Shown piece after piece: positions 1 through 6,070 of a DNA stretch of 6,070 nt. The notes below the pieces were generated by a model. The model searched no databases and was not told where the DNA came from. It worked only from the letters and a program-made list of their open reading frames with translations. The stretch spans positions 1 to 6,070 of the forward strand of contig JAKAJW010000321.1 of the NCBI GenBank assembly GCA_021813645.1, given 5' to 3'. Numbering within the stretch: position 1 is the first letter of the stretch; every line of letters starts with the position of its first letter. This DNA is from Pseudomonadota bacterium. Its GTDB lineage: Bacteria; Pseudomonadota; Alphaproteobacteria; Rhodobacterales; Rhodobacteraceae. The position numbers were made by a program, and so were the translations under genes.

Positions 1-182
1 GTGAGCGAGAAGCCGAGCGCGAAATCCTCAAGATCGGCGGGCGTCGCCATCATCACCGCCTGGGTCGAGCCGTTGTAGCTGAGCGCCACCGGCACTTCCT
101 CGGGCAGCGCCCGCATGGCCTCATGCGCCCCGCCGGCGCGGAAGCTGAGGCAGGCGGTGCTTTCGGCGCGGCGCATCGTCAT
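1..182 (-). CDS. fdsC: FdsC, FdhD-like formate dehydrogenase maturation factor (partial, N-terminal 60 residues)
   Basis: The gene starts with ATG at 182-180 and runs off the window at position 1, leaving 60 complete codons. Its residues 28-60 carry the start of the FdhD/FdsC family fold: a Glu-Val-Pro-Val segment (29-32), a Tyr-Asn-Gly (36-38), a Met-Met-Ala-Thr-Pro (44-48) and the conserved LEDFALGF (51-58). Family members bind the bis-MGD cofactor, and in E. coli FdhD helps sulfurate it, before insertion into the formate dehydrogenase catalytic subunit. The Cys-x-x-Cys region that matters in E. coli FdhD lies beyond the window, so its presence here cannot be judged. The start overlaps the fdsA stop by four bases (ATGA), and I see no good Shine-Dalgarno sequence in front of it, so translation is probably coupled to fdsA. 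An alternative start is the Met at codon 3 (176-174). The identification rests on these motifs plus the position after fdsA. Confidence 0.9.
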   Translation of the reverse strand, partial: MTMRRAESTACLSFRAGGAHEAMRALPEEVPVALSYNGSTQAVMMATPADLEDFALGFSL

Positions 183-3109
183 TCGGCGGCCGGCAGGATG
201 CGGCGCGACAGCTCGGCCTGGGCGGCGTAGTCCTCCTGCCAGTCGGTCGGCCCGTTGGAGGGCGAGACCTGCACCGCCGTCACCTTGTATTCCGGGCAGT
301 TGGTGGCCCAGTCCGAATAATCGGTGGTGATGACGTTGGCCTGGGTGTCGGGGTGGTGGAAGGTGGTGTAGACCACGCCGGGCGCGACCCGGTCGGTGAC
401 GGTGGCGCGCAGGCTGGTTTCGCCGGCGCGCGAGGCGAGGCGGACCCAGTCGCCCTCGTTGATGCCGCGTTGCTCGGCGTCATGCGGATGGATCTCCAGC
501 AGATCCTCGGGGTGCCAGGCGGTGTTCGCCGTGCGCCGGGTCTGCGCGCCGACGTTATACTGGCTGAGGATGCGGCCGGTGGTCAGCAGCAGCGGGTAGC
601 GCGGGCCGGTCCTTTCGTCGGTCGGCACGTATTCGGTGCGGATGAACTTGCCCTTGCCGCGCACGAAGCCGTCGATATGCATCATCGGCGTGCCTTCCGG
701 CGCGGTCTCGTTGCAGGGCCACTGCACCGAGCCGAGTTCCTCGAGCTTCTCGTAGGTGACTCCGGCGAAGGTGGGGGTGGTCGCCGCGATCTCGGCCATG
801 ATCTGGGCCGGATGGCTGTAGGACCAACTGGCGCCCATCGCATTGGCCAGCAGCTGGGTGATCTCCCAGTCCTCGTAACCGTTCTTCGGCGCCATCACCC
901 GGCGCACCATGTTGATGCGGCGTTCGGCGTTGGTGAAGGTGCCGGTCTTTTCCAGGAAGGTCGAGCCGGGCAGGAAGACATGGGCGTAGTTTGCCGTCTC
1001 GTTCAGGAAGAGGTCGTGGACGATGACGCAGTCCATCGCCTTCAGCCCAGCGGCGACGTGATGGGTGTCGGGGTCGGACTGCAGGATATCCTCACCCTGG
1101 ATGTAGATGGCCTTGAAGCTGCCGTCGACGGCCGCGTCGAGCATGTTGGGGATGCGCAGCCCCGGCTCGGGGGAAATCGGGACGCCCCAGACCTTCTCGA
1201 AGACCGCCCGCACCTCGGGGTTCTTCACATGGCGGTAGCCGGGCAGCTCATGCGGGAAGCTGCCCATGTCGCAGGAGCCCTGCACGTTGTTCTGGCCGCG
1301 CAGCGGGTTCACGCCCACGCCCGGCCGGCCGATGTTGCCGGTGAGCATGGCGAGGTTGGCGATGCCGATGACGGTGGTGGAACCCTGGCTGTGCTCGGTG
1401 ACGCCGAGCCCGTAGTAGATCGCACCGTTGCCGCCCTTGGCGAAGAGGCGCGCCGCGGCGCGCAGCTCGGCCGCCGGGACGCCGGTATAGGCTTCGGTCG
1501 CCTCCGGCGAATGGCGCGGCTCGGCGACGAAATCGGCGTAGTCCTGGTATTCGTCCCAGTCGCAGCGGGTGCGGATGAAGGCCTCGTTCGCGAGCCCCTC
1601 GGTAACGATCACATGGGCGAGCGCGGTGACCACGGCAACGTTGGTGCCGGGCTTCAGCGCAAGGTGATGGGCGGCGCGGATGTGGGCGGATTTCACCAGG
1701 TCGATCCGGCGCGGGTCGATCACGATGAGCTTCGCGCCCTTCCGCAGCCGCTTCTTCAGCCGCGAGGCGAAGACCGGGTGGCCGTCGGTCGGATTGGCGC
1801 CGATGACGATGACGACATCGGTCTGTTCGACCGAATCGAAGTCCTGCGTGCCGGCCGAGGTGCCGAAGGTCTGGCCCAGGCCGTAACCGGTGGGCGAGTG
1901 GCAGACCCGGGCGCAGGTGTCGGTGTTGTTGTTGCCGAAGACGGCGCGAGCGAGCTTCTGGACGAGGTAGGTTTCCTCGTTGGTGCAGCGCGAGGAGGTG
2001 ATGACGCCGATCGAGTCGCGGCCATGCGCCGCCTGCAGCTGCTTCAGCCGGTTCGCGGCGAAGGCCAGCGCCTCGTCCCAGCTCACTTCCTTCCACGGGT
2101 CTTCCACCCGGTCGCGGATCATCGGCTTCAGGATGCGGTCCTGGTGCTGGGCATAGCCCCAGGCGAAGCGGCCCTTGACGCAGCTATGGCCGCGGTTCGC
2201 CTTGCCGTTCTTATAGGGCACCATGCGCACCAGCTCGTCGCCGCGCATCTCGGCCTTGAAGGAACAGCCGACGCCGCAATAGGCGCAGGTGGTGACCACG
2301 GCGCGGTCGGGCGTGCCGATCTCGATCACGGATTTTTCCTGCAGCGTGGCGGTCGGGCAGGCCTGGACGCAGGCGCCGCAGCTGACGCATTCGGAGCCGA
2401 GGAAATTGTCCGACGCCATGCCGGCCGAGACCCGACTGTCCCAGCCGCGGCCCTGGATGGTTAGCGCGAAGGTGCCCTGGACTTCCTCGCAGGCCCGCAC
2501 GCAGCGCGAGCAGACGATGCATTTGGAGGGGTCGTAGCTGAAATAGGGGTTGGACTCGTCCTTCGGCAGCCAGTCGGGGTTGCCGAGGTCGTTCGCGGCC
2601 CGGCCGCGCGCCCTGGCGTCACCCGCTGCCAGCGTGCCGTTGCCCTTGTCGTAGTGGTTCGCGCCCGCCTCATAGCGGACGTCGCGCAGGCCGACGGCGC
2701 CGGCCATGTCCTGCAGCTCGCAATCGCCGTTGGCGGCGCAGGTCAGGCAGTCGAGCGGGTGGTCGGAGATATAGAGCTCCATCACGCCACGCCGGATCTG
2801 CTTGATCTTCGGCGTCTGGGTGTGGACCACCATCCCGGCGGCGACCGGGGTGGTGCAGGAGGCCGGCGTGCCGGCGCGGCCCTCGATCTCGACCAGGCAG
2901 AGCCGGCAGGAACCGAAGGCGTCGAGGCTGTCGGTGGCGCAGAGCTTCGGCACCGAGATGCCGGCCTCTTTCGCCGCGCGCATGACCGAGGTGCCGGCGG
3001 GCACGGTGACCTCGAAACCGTCGACGGTCAGGGTGACCAGCTCCTTCGCCTTCGAGGCGGGGGTGCCGTAGTCGGCGTCGGGGATGATGAAATCCAGGAA
3101 GTCTTTCAT
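179..3109 (-). CDS. fdsA: FdsA, catalytic alpha subunit of NAD-dependent molybdenum formate dehydrogenase
   Basis: This 976-residue cytoplasmic subunit, with no visible signal peptide, oxidises formate to CO2 at a bis-MGD molybdenum centre and feeds electrons to FdsB. Its N-terminal part resembles NuoG. It has a plant-type [2Fe-2S] site (Cys57, 68, 71, 85), a His-ligated [4Fe-4S] site (His117, Cys121, 124, 130) and a double [4Fe-4S] ferredoxin (Cys197, 200, 203, 207 and 241, 244, 247, 251). The molybdopterin oxidoreductase domain begins with a [4Fe-4S] site (Cys275, 278, 282, 310). The catalytic residues are Cys403 followed by His404 (motif RVCHSPTGYG) and Arg604 (in NPLRGQNNVQG). Cys403 is encoded as Cys, not as a UGA selenocysteine. 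The 201-residue Cys-Arg spacing equals that recalled for R. capsulatus FdsA (Cys386, Arg587). The C-terminal part (about 835-950) fits the molydopterin dinucleotide-binding domain. The ATG overlaps the fdsB stop (ATGA), and an AGGAGG-like site (AGGGAGG, 3117-3123) lies 7 bases upstream, which supports this start. Close relatives are about 958-960 residues long, so the N-terminus seems slightly extended. Confidence 0.97.
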   Translation of the reverse strand: MKDFLDFIIPDADYGTPASKAKELVTLTVDGFEVTVPAGTSVMRAAKEAGISVPKLCATDSLDAFGSCRLCLVEIEGRAGTPASCTTPVAAGMVVHTQTPKIKQIRRGVMELYISDHPLDCLTCAANGDCELQDMAGAVGLRDVRYEAGANHYDKGNGTLAAGDARARGRAANDLGNPDWLPKDESNPYFSYDPSKCIVCSRCVRACEEVQGTFALTIQGRGWDSRVSAGMASDNFLGSECVSCGACVQACPTATLQEKSVIEIGTPDRAVVTTCAYCGVGCSFKAEMRGDELVRMVPYKNGKANRGHSCVKGRFAWGYAQHQDRILKPMIRDRVEDPWKEVSWDEALAFAANRLKQLQAAHGRDSIGVITSSRCTNEETYLVQKLARAVFGNNNTDTCARVCHSPTGYGLGQTFGTSAGTQDFDSVEQTDVVIVIGANPTDGHPVFASRLKKRLRKGAKLIVIDPRRIDLVKSAHIRAAHHLALKPGTNVAVVTALAHVIVTEGLANEAFIRTRCDWDEYQDYADFVAEPRHSPEATEAYTGVPAAELRAAARLFAKGGNGAIYYGLGVTEHSQGSTTVIGIANLAMLTGNIGRPGVGVNPLRGQNNVQGSCDMGSFPHELPGYRHVKNPEVRAVFEKVWGVPISPEPGLRIPNMLDAAVDGSFKAIYIQGEDILQSDPDTHHVAAGLKAMDCVIVHDLFLNETANYAHVFLPGSTFLEKTGTFTNAERRINMVRRVMAPKNGYEDWEITQLLANAMGASWSYSHPAQIMAEIAATTPTFAGVTYEKLEELGSVQWPCNETAPEGTPMMHIDGFVRGKGKFIRTEYVPTDERTGPRYPLLLTTGRILSQYNVGAQTRRTANTAWHPEDLLEIHPHDAEQRGINEGDWVRLASRAGETSLRATVTDRVAPGVVYTTFHHPDTQANVITTDYSDWATNCPEYKVTAVQVSPSNGPTDWQEDYAAQAELSRRILPAAE

Positions 3110-4638
3110 TCTGCGGCCTCCCTATGGGCGCTGCGGAAGTCGTCGGGGAAATGGGTCAGCGCGCTCATCACCGGGTAGGGGGTGAAACCGCCCAGGGCAC
3201 AGAGCGAGCCGAGCTTCATCGTGTTGCAGAGATCGGTGAGGATCTCGACGGCGGCACCGTCGCCGCGGGCGATGCGGTCGAGCGTCTCGACGCCGCGGAC
3301 GGCGCCGATCCGGCAGGGGGTGCATTTGCCGCAGCTTTCGATGGCGCAGAATTCCATCGCGAAGCGCGCCATGTGCAGCATGTCGGCGCTGTCGTCGAAG
3401 ACGGCGAGGCCGGCATGGCCGATCAGCCCGTCCTGGCCGGCGAATTCCTCGTAGCCGAAGGGCGTGTCGAACAGCGCGCGGGGGAAATAGGCGCCCAAGG
3501 GGCCGCCGACCTGCACCGCCTTGACCGGGCGGCCCGAGCGGGTGCCGCCGGCGATGTCGTCGACAATCTCGCCCAGCGTCAGCCCGAAGGCGGTTTCGAA
3601 CAAGCCGCCGCGCTGCACGTTGCCGGCGATCTGCAGCGGGATCGTCCCGCGCGAGCGGCCGAGGCCGAAGGATTGGTAGAAGGTGGCGCCCTTGGCCAGG
3701 ATCACCGGCACCGAGGCCAGCGAGATGACGTTGTTGACCACGGTGGGCCGGCCCAGGAAGCCTTCGAGCGCCGGCAGCGGCGGCTTGGCGCGGACCACGC
3801 CGCGCTTGCCTTCGAGCGAGTTCAGGAGCGAGGTTTCCTCGCCGCAGACATAGGCGCCGGCACCGGCCCGCACCCAGAGGTCGAAGCCGCGGCCGGAGCC
3901 GAGGACCGAGGCGCCGAGCAGCCCGGCCGTGCGGGCCGCGGCGATGGCGGCTTCCATCACCGCGATCGCATCGGGGTATTCCGAGCGGATGTAGACATAG
4001 CCGCGGGTGGCCCCGGTGGCGAGGCCGGCGATCGTCATGCCCTCGATCAGGCAGAACGGATCGCCCTCCATCAACATGCGATCGGCGAAGGTGCCGCTGT
4101 CGCCTTCGTCGGCGTTGCAGACGATGTATTTCTGCGCCGCCTCCGCCTTGCGCACCGTCTCCCACTTGATGCCGGTCGGGAACCCCGCGCCGCCGCGGCC
4201 GCGCAGGCCGCTGTCCTTCACCTCGGCCACCACTGCCTCGGGCGGCAGGGCAAGCGCCTTGCGCAGCCCGACGAGACCGCCGTGGGCTTCGTAATCGGCG
4301 AGCGAGAGCGGATCGACCACGCCGCAGCGGGCGAAGGTAAGCCGGGTCTGGCGTTTCAGCCAGTCGATCTCTTCGGTCGGGCCGAGCGCCTTCGGATGGG
4401 CGCCGAAGCCGGCCTCGAACAGCGCGGGCACCTCGGCGGCGGCGACCGGACCGAAGGCCTGGCGGATGCCGTCGCGTTCGACTTCGAGCAGCGGCTCGAG
4501 GAAGACCATGCCGCGCGAGCCGTTGCGGATCAGTGTCACGTCGATGTTACGGGCCTTGGCCTCGCGCAGCACCGCCTCGGCGACCTGATCGGCGCCGAGC
4601 GCGCGGGCGGCGGCATCGCGGGGGACATAGATCTTCAT
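3106..4638 (-). CDS. fdsB: FdsB, FMN/NADH-binding beta subunit (diaphorase) of formate dehydrogenase
   Basis: FdsB takes electrons from the Fe-S chain of FdsA and reduces NAD+ through FMN. It is the counterpart of NuoF of complex I and HoxF of NAD-reducing hydrogenase. The 510-residue length matches the family (about 500-520). Residues 1 to about 100 fit the NuoE-like thioredoxin fold known at the N-terminus of FdsB and contain no cysteine, so that part cannot hold a cluster. The NuoF-like core follows, with the FMN/NADH motifs GRGGAGFPTGIKW (147-159), CNADEGDSGT (174-183) and GAGAYVCGEETSLLNSLEG (259-277). A C-terminal [4Fe-4S] site is formed by Cys436, Cys439, Cys442 and Cys480 (ESCGKCTPCRIG, then SLCALGG). 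The ATG overlaps the fdsG stop by four bases, and a GGAG (4647-4650) sits 8 bases upstream. The reading frame stays open well upstream of this ATG, but that part overlaps fdsG and is very Arg/Pro/Gly-rich, so it is a shadow and not part of the protein. Confidence 0.97.
   Translation of the reverse strand: MKIYVPRDAAARALGADQVAEAVLREAKARNIDVTLIRNGSRGMVFLEPLLEVERDGIRQAFGPVAAAEVPALFEAGFGAHPKALGPTEEIDWLKRQTRLTFARCGVVDPLSLADYEAHGGLVGLRKALALPPEAVVAEVKDSGLRGRGGAGFPTGIKWETVRKAEAAQKYIVCNADEGDSGTFADRMLMEGDPFCLIEGMTIAGLATGATRGYVYIRSEYPDAIAVMEAAIAAARTAGLLGASVLGSGRGFDLWVRAGAGAYVCGEETSLLNSLEGKRGVVRAKPPLPALEGFLGRPTVVNNVISLASVPVILAKGATFYQSFGLGRSRGTIPLQIAGNVQRGGLFETAFGLTLGEIVDDIAGGTRSGRPVKAVQVGGPLGAYFPRALFDTPFGYEEFAGQDGLIGHAGLAVFDDSADMLHMARFAMEFCAIESCGKCTPCRIGAVRGVETLDRIARGDGAAVEILTDLCNTMKLGSLCALGGFTPYPVMSALTHFPDDFRSAHREAAE
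3117..3123 (-). promoter_or_regulatory. Shine-Dalgarno sequence of fdsA, inside the end of fdsB
   Basis: The minus strand reads AGGGAGG, 7 bases before the fdsA ATG. It lies in the last codons of fdsB (the Arg506-Glu507 region), so ribosomes finishing fdsB pass over it. This supports both the fdsA start and translational coupling. Confidence 0.65.
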
Positions 4639-5102
4639 GCGCCGAACTCCGCCAGAATGGCGTCGAGCTGGGCGGCGCCGAGCCGGCCGATCAGCTTGCC
4701 GTCGACCATCGCCGCCGGGCCGCAGGCGCAGAGCCCGAGGCAGAACACCGGCTCGAGCGTGACGGCGCCGCCCTTGGCGGTGGCGTGGAACTCGACGCCG
4801 AGCCGGGCCTTGGCCTGCGCCACCAGGGCTTCGGCGCCCTGCGCCTGGCAGGCCTCGGCGCGGCAGAGCTTCAGCACGTGGCGGCCGGCGGGTTCCTTGC
4901 GGAAGTCGTGGTAGAAGCTGACCACGCCATGCACCTCGGCCCGGCTCAGGTTCAGCTTTTCGGCGATCTTCGGCAGTGCCTCGTCGGGCACATAGCCGAA
5001 CGCCTCCTGCACCGCATGGAGGATGGGCAGCAGCGGGCCTTCGAGGCCGGCCAGCCCATCCACGATTTCTTCGGTGCGCTGCGCCGTCGCCGTCGCTGCC
5101 AT
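4635..5102 (-). CDS. fdsG: FdsG, [2Fe-2S] gamma subunit of formate dehydrogenase (NuoE-like)
   Basis: This is the first gene of the fds operon and encodes a 155-residue NuoE-like protein. It has an N-terminal helical region, with LLPILHAVQEAFGYVPDEAL at 24-43 as a typical family signature and a conserved GVVSFYHDF at 59-67. A thioredoxin-like [2Fe-2S] domain follows. The cluster ligands are Cys80 and Cys85 (C-x4-C) and Cys121 and Cys125 (C-x3-C); Cys127 is an extra cysteine just after them. In FdsABG the subunit sits next to FdsB in the diaphorase module and carries an extra cluster near the FMN. The ATG at 5102-5100 is chosen because AGGAGG lies 5 bases upstream and the protein aligns with the family from there. 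An upstream ATG at 5159 in the same frame would add 19 residues running through the regulatory region and the Shine-Dalgarno sequence, so it is unlikely. The stop codon overlaps the fdsB start. Confidence 0.96.
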   Translation of the reverse strand: MAATATAQRTEEIVDGLAGLEGPLLPILHAVQEAFGYVPDEALPKIAEKLNLSRAEVHGVVSFYHDFRKEPAGRHVLKLCRAEACQAQGAEALVAQAKARLGVEFHATAKGGAVTLEPVFCLGLCACGPAAMVDGKLIGRLGAAQLDAILAEFGA

Positions 5103-5107
5103 GAAGC

Positions 5108-5113
5108 CCTCCT
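5108..5113 (-). promoter_or_regulatory. Shine-Dalgarno sequence of fdsG
   Basis: On the minus strand a perfect AGGAGG is followed by a 5-base spacer and the ATG at 5102. It is the strongest ribosome binding site in the window and fixes the fdsG start. Confidence 0.85.
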
Positions 5114-5148
5114 GTCGCGCCTTCGGCTGCGTTTTGCGCGCGGAAGCA

Positions 5149-5172
5149 CGGCAATTCAATATCGAATTCCCG
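5149..5172. repeat. Imperfect inverted repeat in the lysR-fdsG gap, possible operator or promoter part
   Basis: Arms cggcaattc (5149-5157) and gaattcccg (5164-5172) pair at 8 of 9 positions around a 6-base centre, aatatc. The inner five pairs on each side are perfect. Its centre is 26-27 bases from the centre of the candidate LysR box, a spacing compatible with a second (activation) site or the promoter core. On the minus strand the centre reads GATATT, which could serve as a weak -10 element, but no convincing -35 hexamer precedes it, as is common for LysR-activated promoters. It lacks a following T-run on either strand, so it is not a typical intrinsic terminator. Confidence 0.4.
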
Positions 5173-5178
5173 TTGAAC

Positions 5179-5195
5179 GATAGAGAATGTCTATC
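5179..5195. promoter_or_regulatory. Candidate LysR-type operator upstream of fdsG
   Basis: The plus strand reads gatagagaatgtctatc: perfect 6-base arms (gataga / tctatc) around a 5-base centre. Inside it is ATAG-N7-CTAT, a form of the T-N11-A box bound by LysR-family regulators. It starts two bases past the lysR stop codon, is centred about 85 bases upstream of the fdsG start codon, and lies in the only AT-rich stretch of the window. That is a sensible place for the recognition site of the neighbouring LysR protein. The palindrome is seen in the sequence; its binding by this regulator is inferred. Confidence 0.55.
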
Positions 5196-5197
5196 TA

Positions 5198-6070
5198 CTA
5201 GCGGTCGTCGCCGCGTTCCGCGATCTCGCCGGCCTCCTGCAGCAGCGCGGCGAGCACCGGGGTATGCGGTTCGCGGTGCGGGGCGATCAGGCCGACGGAA
5301 TGGTCGAGGTCGGGCTCGCGGATCGGGATGACGCGGAGCCGGCGCGCGCGGGCGTGAAACTCGGCCAGCTTGACCGGCAGGATGGTCGCCCAGCGGCCGC
5401 TCATCACATGGGCGATGATGACCACGGTGGAGTTCGATTCCACCGTCGGCGCCTCGGCGATGCCGGCGGCGGCCAGCTGCTGGTCGATGATGCGGCGGTT
5501 CTGCATATCGGGGGTGAGCAGGCAGAGCGGCGAGATGCCGACCTCGGCCCAGCCGACCTCGTGGCGTTCGAACAGGATATGGCCGGGGGCGCAGACCAAG
5601 GTGTAGCGCTCGCGGTAGAGCGGGACCGAGGTGACGTTGCCCAGCGGTTCGTTGTCGAGATAGGTGACGCCGGCGTCGATCTCGAGGTTCTCCATCATCT
5701 CCAGGATCTCGATCGAGGTGCGCGAGAAGATCGAGAAATGCACGTTCGGATGCCGCTTCGAGAAGGCCATCGACAGATCAGAGGCCATGGCGAGCGCGGT
5801 CGGGATGACGCCCAACCGGATGCGACCGGCCAGGCCCTGGCGGGCGGCGCGCATTTCCTCGCGCATCGTCCGGCTGTCGGCGACGATCTTGCGCGCCCAG
5901 TCGAGCACGCGCGCGCCTTCCGGTGTCAGCCCGCCGAAGCGGGAACCGCGCCAGACCAGCTGCACGCCGAGCTGCTCTTCCAGCTGGCGAATGGCGACCG
6001 ACAGCGTCGGCTGGGTGACGCCGCAGGCCTCGGCGGCGCGGCCGAAGTGGCGCTCGCGGGCGAGCGCGAT
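5198..6070 (-). CDS. LysR-family transcriptional regulator of the fds operon (partial, N-terminus missing)
   Basis: The frame is open from the window edge at 6070 to a TAG at 5200-5198, giving 290 residues. Numbered from the first codon in the window, residues 8-34 form most of a LysR winged helix-turn-helix (RHFGRAAEACGVTQPTLS, then IRQLEEQLG). They are followed by the wing region and the typical LTPEG (48-52), and then the linker helix. The rest (about residues 80-280) fits the periplasmic-binding-protein-like effector domain. The family is usually about 300-310 residues, so roughly 15-20 residues, including the start codon, lie outside the window; the GTG at 5965 is internal and not the start. 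A second in-frame TAG follows the stop directly. LysR genes next to fds operons (FdsR in Cupriavidus) regulate formate dehydrogenase, and that role is inferred here from position. The effector cannot be read from the sequence. The name fdsR would be reasonable but is unproven. Confidence 0.92.
   Translation of the reverse strand: MALARERHFGRAAEACGVTQPTLSVAIRQLEEQLGVQLVWRGSRFGGLTPEGARVLDWARKIVADSRTMREEMRAARQGLAGRIRLGVIPTALAMASDLSMAFSKRHPNVHFSIFSRTSIEILEMMENLEIDAGVTYLDNEPLGNVTSVPLYRERYTLVCAPGHILFERHEVGWAEVGISPLCLLTPDMQNRRIIDQQLAAAGIAEAPTVESNSTVVIIAHVMSGRWATILPVKLAEFHARARRLRVIPIREPDLDHSVGLIAPHREPHTPVLAALLQEAGEIAERGDDR

Larger units (their letters stand above)
5103..5197 (-). promoter_or_regulatory. 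lysR-fdsG intergenic region, likely fds promoter region
   Basis: These 95 bases separate the lysR stop from the fdsG start. They hold the two inverted repeats and the fdsG ribosome binding site, and the half nearest lysR (about 5150-5197) is AT-rich in an otherwise GC-rich window. Both genes point the same way, so read-through from lysR is possible, but the gap is too long and too structured to be a mere spacer in an operon whose other junctions all overlap. I therefore expect the main fds promoter here. Its exact -35/-10 elements cannot be fixed by eye. Confidence 0.5.

Noticed and set aside
353..2464. 703-codon open frame on the plus strand, antisense to fdsA
   Set aside because: It lies opposite fdsA codons whose G/C-rich third positions remove stop codons from the complementary frame. 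The translation is Ala/Gly/Val/Asp/His-rich with no recognisable domain, whereas fdsA is a clear full-length family member.
3124..4914. 596-codon open frame on the plus strand, antisense to fdsB and fdsG
   Set aside because: This has the same cause as the antisense frame in fdsA: a GC-rich shadow frame of low-complexity composition, with no motif and no evident ribosome binding site.
4639..5154. N-terminal extension of fdsB to a start at 5154
   Set aside because: The extra residues are a shadow of fdsG in another frame (Arg/Pro/Gly-rich), and FdsB family members begin at the ATG at 4638.
5153..5168. ModE/Mop-type molybdate-responsive site in the AT-rich island
   Set aside because: The minus-strand CGATATTGA matches a recalled ModE half-site only with mismatches, and the other half is absent, so it is too weak to call.
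5149..5172. Rho-independent terminator of lysR
   Set aside because: The stem contains a mismatch and is AT-rich inside, and no T-run follows on the minus strand.
1..6070. A new defence, mobile or biosynthetic system
   Set aside because: Every base except a 95-bp gap belongs to recognisable fds genes or the LysR gene. There are no transposase, integrase, CRISPR or unknown genes.

Overview
The window holds most of a cytoplasmic, molybdenum-dependent, NAD+-linked formate dehydrogenase operon of the fdsGBACD type, with a LysR-family regulator gene just upstream. All genes lie on the minus strand, so transcription runs from high to low coordinates. The high GC content, the G/C-biased third codon positions and the close fit to the Rhodobacter capsulatus / Cupriavidus FdsABG family suggest an alphaproteobacterium, possibly of the Rhodobacter/Paracoccus kind. 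This placement comes from recalled family resemblance, not a database search.

In transcription order: (1) a LysR-type regulator, cut at its N-terminus by the window edge (5198-6070); (2) a 95-bp intergenic stretch that is clearly more AT-rich than its surroundings, with two inverted repeats and a strong Shine-Dalgarno sequence (5103-5197); (3) fdsG, a NuoE-like [2Fe-2S] subunit (4635-5102); (4) fdsB, a NuoF-like FMN/NADH/[4Fe-4S] diaphorase subunit (3106-4638); (5) fdsA, the catalytic subunit with a bis-MGD molybdenum site and five Fe-S clusters (179-3109); (6) the first 60 codons of fdsC, an FdhD-like maturation factor (1-182). A fifth gene, fdsD, would be expected beyond position 1 but is not in the window.

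The genes form one working unit. FdsA oxidises formate to CO2 at the Mo site (Cys403, His404, Arg604). Electrons pass along the Fe-S chain in FdsA to the cluster and FMN in FdsB, which reduces NAD+. FdsG adds a further [2Fe-2S] cluster to the diaphorase module. FdsC would prepare or protect the molybdenum cofactor for insertion. All three junctions within the operon are 4-base ATGA overlaps, which points to translational coupling of a stoichiometric complex. The LysR protein probably senses formate or a related signal and acts on the intergenic inverted repeat.

No undescribed system is visible. The coding content is a complete-looking example of a known enzyme. The least-explained sequence is the short regulatory stretch between the lysR gene and fdsG. 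There is no mobile element, CRISPR array, tRNA or rRNA gene, and no gene-free stretch longer than 95 bases.
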